A stretch of DNA of 64,000 bases from Isochrysis galbana. Its lineage: Eukaryota; Haptophyta; Isochrysidales; Isochrysidaceae. Of this stretch, positions 19,293 through 28,186 are shown one piece after another. Both the position numbers and the translations under genes were made by a program. Position 1 is the first letter of the stretch; each line of letters opens with the position of its first letter. The notes beneath the pieces were generated by a model that saw nothing but the letters and a program-made list of their open reading frames with translations, did no database searches and had not been told where the DNA came from. Location: the NCBI GenBank assembly GCA_018136815.1, contig CM030931.1:6840399-6904398 (forward strand). Direction: 5' to 3'.

Positions 19293-21197
19293 ATGCTGGG
19301 CGCGGGGCTCGCCTCAGTCTTCTCGCGCACGGCTGAGGATGTGTCGATCGAGGAGGACCGATACTACGAGCACAAGGAGCGCCTCCACGAGAAGGGGTTG
19401 CATGCAGAGCGTGAGCAACGCGAGCCGCAGCCAACCGGCCGAGCGAGAGAGCTGTTGGCTGAGCTTGGGGACTGGCGGGGATCGGCTGGCCGCGAAGGGA
19501 GAGCACCCAGCCAGGAGCGCGACCCGTTGCTTGACCTCACCTCCGGGGTAGAAACCTTCCGCGGTCGCATGAGCCACGTTGGGCGCTGTTGCGCGGGAGA
19601 TGACTCGGACAGGCGGCACCGTCGCAAGCGAGATAAACGTGCCAGGCAGGAAAAGAAGAAGTCGAAGCGGCGTAAAGCGGGCCGTGGCGAGCGAAGCGAA
19701 TCGTCCTCTCGCTCGCTATCTCCTGCTCCTAGCCGTGCACAGCGGCGAGCTCGAGTCTCAGATCAGGCGCCAGCCAATTCTTCACCTGAGTTGAAGAAGC
19801 AATGTGAACAACAGTGTGGCCACAACATGCAAAACTATCGAGAGCCAAGAGGCCTGGATGGGCGAGGGAAACATCTTGCCGAGCGTGCGCTCCATGACCG
19901 GCGCAGCCATAGTAGAAGTCTCAGCCGTAGCCGGTGTGATCTGCGCCAAGTGGGCCACACGAAGGCCAGACATACCCAATCTGATACCCATGACTCCAGC
20001 AATGACGAAGACAACTACCTAGAGCGCTCGAAGCGGCGGCGGGAGCAGCTACGCCGCGAGGAGCGCGTGCCTTACATCTACGGGCCGCAGGAAGACGCCA
20101 ATCCCATCATTGACTTCATCATCAAATCGCACAAGTAAGACGGCTGCAGTAGCCGAGCCACCTATTTGATTTCAACCTGTTGCCTAGTGCAAGCCATGCC
20201 CGGACGTGGGCCACAAACTGCCATACTCATTCGTTCCGATGTGTTGTTTTGCCTTCCGACCACAGATACGGCGTTGCCAAGGGCGAGAAGGCCAAGAGCA
20301 CTAGCGTCGGTGGTGTTGGGTTCACAAGCTGGGATTCAAGAGGTGCCCCTCTGGCGGCTTCGCGCGCCGACAGCGATGTCCTTGCTCGGGTCTTGCTAGA
20401 CACCAAGGCTTACAATACTCTCGAGGACGACCGGCAGTTGGCAGGCGCGCACCGCCGACTTGCAAGTGCGACAGGCGGCAGCCATCTTGCTCCGCCCGTG
20501 CTCATGAGCGAGAAGCTCAATCGAGAGTACCTTTCGCAGGTGAGTCCCCTAGTCAGTGCAAGAGACGAACCACGTGGCCAAGCACGTTGCTTGTGCTCGG
20601 CACAACCTGCCATATCTCACTAATGGACATGTTTCTTGATGCATCCTTCGAATCCTTGTAGCTATGCTTCAATCATCAGCCGGATCATATTTATGATTGG
20701 CGCAATGAAGCCATCCCATTACGTTGCACGCCATGGTCCCATCCCCTGCCCAGGCACAGCGGGGCGCTTCAGCGTGTTGCATTTCGATGTGCGGCAACGG
20801 TGGGCAAGCGGGCTCTAGTATGTATTCAAGATCTGGTGAGGGCGCCGAACGTCCTCGAGATCATGAACGCGTGCGGCGCATGGATTGGCCGCGCCCATAT
20901 CGGGCCGATCGTGTCACGCGCTGGAGCCATGACAAGTTTGGCTCGCGATCTCGTTCACCATCGCCCCTTCACCGTTCACGCTCACACTCACGCTGTTGGT
21001 CAAGGTCTTGTTCGAGGTCTAGATCGTGCAGTGTGGGAGGAGCATCGTCACGAACAGAGCCTCCTCAAGATGTGAGTTCTGACGGGGAACGTCGACGTTC
21101 TGGAAATGAGTCAGGGCTGAACAACTGGCAACCTCGTGTGGACAGGTCACGGACGGTTGTGGAGCGTCCTTCGCCGACATACTCACCGTTGAGATGA
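19293..21197 (+). CDS. RS-rich nuclear protein, multi-exon, family unknown
   Basis: ATG at 19293. Exon 1 (19293-20134) is rich in Glu/Arg with an RS stretch and ends EERVPYIYGPQEDANPI. A GTAAGA..CACAG intron (20135-20265) joins it in frame to exon 2 (20266-20539, YGVAKGEKAKSTSVGG to REYLSQ). A GTGAGT..TTGTAG intron (20540-20661) leads to exon 3 (LCFNHQPDHIYDWRNEA). A change of frame before about 20819 needs a further intron, which I could not place with certainty (20736-20818 is one option); the last part is a dense SR domain (SRSRSPSPLHRSRSHSR) ending at 21197. Arg-Ser domains act in splicing and mRNP assembly, so a nuclear mRNA role is inferred. I do not recognise the conserved IYG-YDWRNEA family. 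Confidence 0.6.
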
Positions 21198-22212
21198 GAA
21201 GAAATTTAGGTTACATACACGCACGGAGAACGTGCGGGCGCAAGACGGTATTCAGCTTTTGTTGGGATGGTTACCTTACAATTCGGCCGCCTTACGTCTC
21301 GTACGCACCCCAGCAAACTTTTCGATTGGAGCGTGCATGTCGATTTTACGACACTATTCCTTGCACGCATGAGGCCGAAGGGCCACCGAAGAGTAGTGCT
21401 TTGCCGGACGGCCGCCCGGCTGGATGATGGAACCGTCAATGATCGCAGATGAGATGCTGCTGGAAGGGGAAGAGGGTTGCCGACGCGATGCCGATGGGCG
21501 CCACGTGCCACACTCACCCGCATATGCTAAAGTAGGCGCTAAGCCATCGTAGAGCTAACCTCGGATTTGCACGTAGTGCGTAGTGGCTGCGGCAAAAAGC
21601 TTCGTAAATACTATAGTTATAGTGGTAGATAGTGAATGGCCTGCCGAAGGTCGCGTTCCGGGCGGTTGTCGGCGTGGCCGTCGGTCGTCATTATGTCATT
21701 GTCCAACTAAGCGATAGCAGGCTCTGGATGGGCATCGTGCTAGGTGCGTGGAGCGGCGGGCAGAGAGAGAGGATGGGAGCGTGGCGCGCTCCATGACCAT
21801 ATCGTTTTTAACGATAGTTCGCGTGTATCATTCATATATTCCACCCTCGCATCTCTCTCGCACGCCCCGGCCCTCGCGTCCCTCAAAATCATCTTAAACC
21901 TTGGCGGATGCTCGGTGCTCGGTCTACGGCGTATTGCTGTACGCCGTACGTACCGCAAGCACGCGCCTTGTAGTGTATCGGCACTCGATGACACACATCC
22001 ACGCCCGGTGTGCTGCCCCATTTCGCACAAGTGGTTTTGCCGGATGAGTTGTCCGCCCAGCGCGCTGGCTTGGACCACACCCGAACATCCTATGGCCACA
22101 TGCGGCACCCCGTTGAGGTAGGGTCAAACGAGAGCAAAGCATTCTCACACGTCCTAGTGACTCTTGTGACGGCTTGGAAACGGGCCCGATACATGTACGG
22201 TCCTAGACTTCC
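21198..22212. other. Intergenic, one short dispersed repeat
   Basis: No gene supported. 21787-21830 (GCGCTCCATGACCATATCG..TTAACGATAGTTCG) matches the reverse of 62105-62160. The rest shows nothing I can name. Confidence 0.4.
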
Positions 22213-23238
22213 TCAGACAACGCCCGTCCAAGAGGAAACCGTAAAAACGTCTTTGTCGCCAAGCGTGTGCTTGGTCGTCATCATGTTATGGTCATGGCCT
22301 AGCTCTTTGAGGTAGCGCATAAACTCCTCGCCAGCTTGAGGAGCTTGCGACTTGTCAGTGTCCGTTCCGGGATAAAGATTCCAGTCACAGAGGACCGTAG
22401 TATGCGATGTGATCATGCCGTTCTTTTCGAGATGGCGAAGGTCAGGCAGGAATTCGCTTACAGCGTGGTCCAAAAGCAGTGCACTAAGAGGCTGCTTGCC
22501 ATATTTGCGCTGAATTGCAGGAAGACGATCCATGACAGATCCAATCTCAACCGAAACCGTGTCACGCAAGCCAGCGTGCTCGACCACCTTAGATGCGATG
22601 GCTGCAAAGAGCGGTTCAATCTCCACGGAGACAAGCTTCGCTCCGGGGGGCAAGAGACGCCCGATGCGCACTGCCGTGTATCCGCAGTATGTGCCCAACT
22701 CCATGCAAAGAGACTTGTTGTCCGCATCAACATTCTTCATGGCGGCGTCTAAGGCCTCTCCACGAAGTTTCCACTCCCGAGTACCCGCACCTGAAAGGAA
22801 GTAATGTGGGGTCATGTGCCATGTTCTGTTCCTCTTGGCAACTATGCCACAGCTTCGACTTGCGTGAGCATTGGCTGACCGGCCGTGCTCATCCATCGGC
22901 CCAGCGACCGCAAGCAGGGCGTTGTGGCACGCCCGGAGCGCACGGGGGCGTACGAGGCGCCTACCATTAAAGTACGTGTCCCAGAACACGTCCATCGAAT
23001 TGAGCACGGAGTCGGGGTCGCCCTCGGTCGAGGAGCTGATCACGTGTCGCAGGAGTGAGCGCTCACGCATCTCGTGGAAATCAGAGGCAGAGGAGGGCGG
23101 GCGCGTAGTGGTTGCCTCTGTCCTGGCGAGCGATTGGAGCCGGCTGACAAGGGGCGCGGGGCGTGATGCCGCCGCGTGCAGCCCGGCTGCCTGGCGGTGG
23201 AGCACGCGCAAAGCCTTGCGGGTGGTGGAGGGCCCCAT
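22213..23238 (-). CDS. Catechol O-methyltransferase-like SAM methyltransferase, one intron
   Basis: ATG at 23238. Exon 1 is 23238-22965; a GTAGGC..TTTCAG intron (22964-22791, 174 bases, in frame and stop-free) interrupts the COMT fold; exon 2 is 22790-22213. The spliced protein is 283 residues, close to membrane-bound COMT length. The start (MGPSTTRKALRVLHRQAAGL, Arg/Ala/Ser-rich) looks like a mitochondrial targeting peptide. The SAM site is plain: CMELGTYCGYTAVRIGRLL, then KLVSVEIEP. The metal site is altered: LLLDHAVSEF has lost the lysine that follows the first Mg aspartate in COMT (DHWK), and the usual DN pair is spread as DWN. The fold is secure; catechol activity is doubtful. Confidence 0.8.
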   Translation of the reverse strand: MGPSTTRKALRVLHRQAAGLHAAASRPAPLVSRLQSLARTEATTTRPPSSASDFHEMRERSLLRHVISSSTEGDPDSVLNSMDVFWDTYFNGRRLVRPRALRACHNALLAVAGPMDEHGRSANAHASRSCGIVAKRNRTWHMTPHYFLSGAGTREWKLRGEALDAAMKNVDADNKSLCMELGTYCGYTAVRIGRLLPPGAKLVSVEIEPLFAAIASKVVEHAGLRDTVSVEIGSVMDRLPAIQRKYGKQPLSALLLDHAVSEFLPDLRHLEKNGMITSHTTVLCDWNLYPGTDTDKSQAPQAGEEFMRYLKELGHDHNMMTTKHTLGDKDVFTVSSWTGVV

Positions 23239-24174
23239 CGAGAGAGAAAGAGCAGCACGGCGCGGGCGATGAGAAGGTTTCTCCCAGAGAGGGCAGTGAA
23301 GGGGGGCGACGTATTCATGACGTGTGAAATGGCGTTGTGGAAAGAATATTAGAATATACTACTACACTAAGAATATTCGCAGAACAGGTGGAGCTCGGAG
23401 CTCCATAAAAAGCCCTAAAGTAGGGCCCGAGAGGGCTGTCGCCACGAGCCAGGAAGAGGAGAGGTTTATTTGTTGTTGGGGTTGTTGGGCGCGGGGAAAG
23501 GCAGAGCAAAAGCAGGTTCCAAACCGGCTAGCGCAGCAACAGCAACAGTCTGTTTCCGTTGACAGTTGACAGTGAAGGGCTAAAACATGTGGGGATAGGC
23601 GATAGGGGTGAAGGGCTTAGTTAGATAGATATGGTCCGGTGCCCCCCCCCCCCCCCCCGGTGTGATCTCCCCCCCCCCTCCCTGTGTCTCCGGGTTGGTG
23701 GCGGCCTCGGTCCCGACTTATCCTTATCCTGTAAACTGTATAAACCGGCGCGGGACTTACCAATTTATCGGTGGGCGGAGCTCCCGCCTAGCCCCCCCCC
23801 TTCTCCGCGCGCTCTCTTCCCTCTCCTGCGGCACGCGCGATGGCGCGCCTGCGGCAGGCCTTCAGCTGCCCATTGGCTACTCCTGGAGGCTGGAGGCTCG
23901 TGGAGGCCAGCTCATGCAGGCTCAGGGGCGTCAGGGCGGTCAGTCAGGGGGCAGAGGAGGCTAGGTGCTAGGTCTGGGCCCTAGCCTCCCCTGCCTCTCC
24001 CTCGCTGGCGCTCCTGAGCTCATGGGGCCCCCACGCTGCACCTGTCTGCATGTCGACCAGGGGGGAGGAGGGATTGGAGCAATGGGCTGGCCGCGACAGG
24101 CTAGGGCGGGCGAATCAGGCGAGCCTGTAGCCTGTGACTGTGAGTGAGAGAATGGGTCAGGAGGGCAGTCTTCA
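23239..24174. other. Intergenic with R1-like fragment
   Basis: 23642-23658 is a C run. 23815-24010 resembles R1 (GCGCGCCTGCGGCAGGCC, GTGGAGGCC, CTGCCTCTCCC) but is diverged. No gene supported. Confidence 0.4.
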
Positions 24175-24330
24175 ATCTGCTCATGGCAAGCCATAGGGCA
24201 TGCTAGGAGGATGGGTGGTACCTCCCCCACAGCGGGGGAGGAGTGGAGAGGGGGGGGGGGGCTCGTGCTCCCCCATGGATGGCCCATGGGTGAAGGTGAT
24301 GGGTACGTGAACCAAGGTATAAACTTAGTT
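24175..24330 (+). repeat. Promoter-like dispersed repeat, copy 1
   Basis: Homologous in order to 32200-32355: GGCAAGCC..GGGCATG, CTCCCCCAC..GGGAGGAGTGGAGAGG, GGGCTCGTGC, then GAACCAAGGTATAAACTTAG. The second copy lies directly upstream of the PPR gene. No gene is recognised downstream of this one. Confidence 0.6.
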
Positions 24331-24935
24331 GTACAAGCACAAGCATACGCACAAGCACTGCAACCATAACCACAACCACAATGACCACACACGATGCACG
24401 TCCAGATTCCATTCTCCATTCGGCCTGCTCGAGGACATACGAGATACATATGCCATTGCTTGATTAGTGGGCCCAACGCCAACACGCCCGTGCTGAGGTC
24501 CGTGCTCGCCTTGAGTCGCAATGCGCGGCGATCTACTAAGACTTCCAACGCACATTTGCTCCCAATATTTCATGCCGACGTCTTCATCGGGCGGGCGGGC
24601 GGAGTAGGGGAAGGGCATTTATGTCGGCGGCGGAGGCGAAAAGCAGGCACACAACGGCACACCGCCCACGAACCACACACGCCACAAACATCACATCTCA
24701 AAAGACAAGAACACGAGGCATACACCACGACAAGTGACAGACCGAACGCAAGCACACCCATAAGACGACATGATCACGACCCGGCCGCAGACGGGGGATT
24801 GCGCGACGAAAAGCGAGCTTCAGCCGCCGCGTGATCACGCATCCCAGTCTCGGTCCACTCGGACGTCGACTCGACTCCACACCATTATGAATTTTCTTCA
24901 TGGCCGCCCGCAGTTCTATAGCGGAGATGCCGAAC
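24331..24935. other. Intergenic, 3' flank of VDAC
   Basis: CA-rich simple sequence near 24330-24400 and 24700-24760. Nothing else recognised. Confidence 0.35.
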
Positions 24936-26582
24936 CTACGGGGTAAGATTGAGGATCAGGCCAAACTTGTGCTTCGAGGACTCGGCGAGGTTGACGGTGT
25001 CGACTTGGGATGCGAGGGTGAGCGTGGAGATGTTGGAGATCTTGTGCTTGTAGGAGGCCGAGAGAATACCTTCCGAGTCAACCTTGCCCTTCACCGTGAG
25101 ATCCTTGTCAAGTTTGTATTGGCAGCCGAATGCAATGTTGACGTCCGACTTCTTGGACGCCTTGGAAAATTCCGTACCACACTGCAGCGCGGAGGAGGCC
25201 GACACAAGGCATGCGAGTATCAGCGGGCAAGTCGAGCAACGCAGGCAAGGCTCAAGACAAGCCAAATGCCCAACCGGCACTATCGCCAGGATCGCCATAT
25301 GTCATCCGAGTAGATTACACGACTCCGCATGGGGAGGCAAGAGACGTGTCGTAGGGCGGCGCGGCCCCCGCCGTATTCTATGCGTCGCCGACGGAAGAGC
25401 GGTGAAGATCAGCCGCCTCCATAGCGCACGAGAGCGAAGCTCTAGGTGCGGAGATCCGACAAACGCAAGTAGCATGCGTGTGGTGCAGCACCAGCCAACC
25501 GCTGAGCTGAGCCGCAGTCGCACGAGAACACACCTGCATCTTGGACGACACCTTGTGATAGTAGGAACCCGTGTAGATCATGCCGTCGGGCTTGGCAATA
25601 TCCTCATTCAGCTTTGCCATGACAGTAAACTCAGGCGTGGTGTACTGGCATGCCGCAGCATACTTGTTGAGCGCCGATTTGGCCACCGAGTAGTCGGCCG
25701 ATGCACCAAAGGTGAACGACATGAGTGCAGAGCTCGCGGCGGCTGAAGGGGAGTTCGTAAGGATAGGAGTAGCTCACCAGCAATGGGGCGCACTTGACTT
25801 GCATCGGTCGCAGGTTCATAACAAGCAGCACCAAGAACAGCAGAGGAAGGCTCACCGTGTGCGTCACCCTTGTAGTAGTCGTAGCTGGCCTGACACGTCA
25901 GACTTTCCGACTTGTAGTCGACGGTACCCTTACCGCTGGATAGCAGGCCTGGCTTGCCTGGCGCCGGGGTCTCGCAATCGAGAGTGAATTTGAGGTTCTT
26001 TGCAAAGAGGTTGGGCGCCTCGACTTTTGCGGCAACCACACCCGACGTCTTCAGGGTCACTTCAACATCTGAGTTGCTCACCGGAGCCTTGGCTGCCAGA
26101 CTGCCGGAGAACTTCTCCCCCGACTTATCGGCTTTAGGTGTGAATGTCTGGGGCAAGAGGACGGTCTGTGCTCAGCACGAGTGCCCTGGAGGCGTGCGCG
26201 CATGGTGAGCTCGGCAGCGGCGTAAAGCACAAATGCAATGCTGACTCACGATGCCGTTGGACACCGTAGACTTGACCTCGACGGTGTTGGTTCCGGTTTT
26301 GAAGTCCTTTGTTAGAAGGTCGGAGCAGAGCTTGCCGATGTCCTTGAATGCAATGGGCTGCGGCAGGCAGAGCAGACGCAGACGGAGGTGGGGGGAAGAG
26401 AAGGGCACTCGTGACTGGGGGAATGGGCGGCCTGTGGTGGTCGTCGTGGCGAGCGCGTGGCCGAGCAGCATGCGCTTCCCCCGCCGCCCCCACTTCCCCC
26501 TTCCGCGACCTCCCATGCTCCACTCCCCACCGCCTTCTCCCCTTCCCCCCCCCCCGCCATCCCTTGCGTAGCTCACCGCCAT
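24936..26582 (-). CDS. VDAC: Voltage-dependent anion channel (mitochondrial porin), five exons
   Basis: A 19-strand beta-barrel pore of the outer mitochondrial membrane passing ATP, ADP and other metabolites. Five exons give 286 residues, the family length: 26582-26577 (ATGGCG only), 26357-26250 (PIAFKDIGKLCSDLLTKDF), 26147-25856 (TFTPKADKSGEKFSGSL..YDYYKGDAHG), 25742-25534 (SSALMSFTFGASADYSV..SYYHKVSSKMQ) and 25181-24936 (CGTEFSKASKKSDVNIAFG..KFGLILNLTP). Introns are 219, 102, 113 and 352 bases, all GT-AG, and every junction keeps the frame. The N-terminal helix (IGKLCSDLLTKDF) and the closing strand KFGLILNL are typical. The first coding exon of only two codons is unusual. The upstream region is an extreme GA/G tract. 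Confidence 0.93.
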
Positions 26583-26905
26583 GGGTCGTCTCGTCTGTCT
26601 GGGGCGATAGGAGAGTGGAAGAGCGTCGCGCGAGGCACGGGGGGAGGAGGCGCGAGAGAGAAACAGCGAGAGAGAGAGGGAAAAAGGAGAGGAGAGAGAG
26701 GGAGGAGGGAGAGAGAGAGGGTGGGGAGGGGGGAGGGGGAGGGGGGCACTCTCTCTCTCTCTCTCTCGCGAGTCGGAAGGGGGGGAGGGAGAGAGGGGGG
26801 GGGCCACCGCTCTCCGCGGGGGGGGGAGAGATCCTTTGGATGTACGCGGCGACAGACGGAGAGAGAGAGCGCGCGCGCGAGCGAGACGAGAGAGAGAGAG
26901 GGAGC

Positions 26906-26936
<31 letters not shown>

Positions 26937-26994
26937 AGAGGCGGGGGGGGGGGGGAGAGAGAGAGAGGGAGGGAGAGGGGGAGAGGGGGATAGG

Positions 26995-27028
<34 letters not shown>

Positions 27029-27571
27029 GGCGGGGGGGGGGAGAGAGGGAGGGAGAGAGGGAGAGGGGGATAGGGAGGGAGAGAGAGAGAGAGAGAGGGA
27101 GAGAGGCGGGGGGGGGGGGGGGAGAGAGGGAGAGGGGGAGAGGGAGAGAGAGAGAGGGAGAGGAATTCGCATGGCGGACGGGGCGAGCCCGACACTCTCT
27201 CCGAGCGCCGCTGCTCTACCACTCTCCCCCCCCCCCCCCCCCTCCCTCCTTTTCACACAAGAGAGAGAGAGAGAGAGGGAGGCGCAACAAAGGCGGCAGC
27301 AGCCCCCCCCTCCCCTTCTTCTTCTTCTTCTTCTTCCCCGTGGCCGGCCCACTCGGACTTCCCTCGCCGAGGGAGAGAGAGAGTTCGGGGCCATATGTGT
27401 GACCTCCCCTCTCCCCTTCCCCCGCCTCCCCCCCCACCCCCTTTGACGAGACTCTCCCCCCCCCCCCGCCCCCCGGGCCCCAAATATAGCCTCTGCCCAG
27501 CTCCCCCGTCATCAAGCGCGGGAGGCTCTCGGGGCTCTTCCAGCCAGCCAAGCCAGTCAAAAGTTTACCTG
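26583..27571. other. Extreme purine-rich tract upstream of VDAC
   Basis: 26640-27170 is almost wholly G and A on the plus strand, with GAGAGA and long G runs, so the VDAC sense strand is C/T. A short CTCTCT block lies at 26751-26767. Long open frames on both strands are Arg/Glu/Gly or Ser/Leu/Pro artefacts. No gene. Confidence 0.8.
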
Positions 27572-27573
27572 TA

Positions 27574-28184
27574 GAGGCATGAGCTTCTTGGATCGGCCCC
27601 ATTTCTATTAGGCACCATAAAATCTTACCCTTTGGTTTCTAGAAGGTGCTCAAACTGCATGAAAGCCTCCTCATGTAGAGAGCTTGGCCGACATGTGCTT
27701 ATTTTTTCAGTTGAAGCTCGTTGTGACTCGCAATGTATTTTTTGCATATGTGTGCGCGACATCGCGAGCCTCGTGCATCAGCCCCGACATCGAGAACGGG
27801 CTCTGAGTCACTCAACGCGCTTTGACACCCAACATCCACACGAGCTGCAAGCCTCCGAAGCTGCACACATCCTCTCTTCTTGCTTCTTGCACACTCCCTT
27901 CTTGAGATTGCCACAAGTATCACAACAAAGGAACAAAGGAACACATTCCCAGGGCACGGAACATGTTGACAAGAGCACACTAGATGGCATGCCTCAAGTG
28001 ATGCGCGGTGAGCTCGCTCTCGCTCTCGAATATCGTCGGCCTTGTCGCGGGCCTGCACGGTGCAGTTAGTGCCCTTTGTTTAGGCATCTCTGGGCGCGAG
28101 GGAGGCTTGGGCTTGGCCGTGGGAGCCATGGGGAACGTTGCGGGCCGCTTCACGAGGCGGGCCGTTCTACGAAGCTCATGCCTC
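27574..28184 (-). mobile_element. Non-autonomous deletion derivative of the Tc1/mariner-pogo element next door
   Basis: 611 bases flanked by TA on both sides (27572-27573 and 28185-28186) with ends GAGGCATGAGCTTC and GAAGCTCATGCCTC. Read in reverse, its first 150 or so bases match the 5' end of the neighbouring element, including CCCCATGGC at the start codon and GTGCAGGCCCGCGA. The remainder matches the last 400 bases of that element, including the Cys-rich transposase end (CGNLKKGVCKKQE here, CGNLKRGLCKKRE there). The middle of the transposase is gone. It must rely on a full-length copy. Confidence 0.88.
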
Positions 28185-28186
28185 TA

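Noticed and set aside
20736-20818. Exact third intron of the RS-rich gene
   Set aside because: The length restores the frame, but the GTCCCA donor is weak and other choices exist, so it is only mentioned as one option.
26134-27402. Large frames on both strands upstream of VDAC
   Set aside because: Low-complexity GA/CT sequence; the VDAC exons explain the conserved parts.
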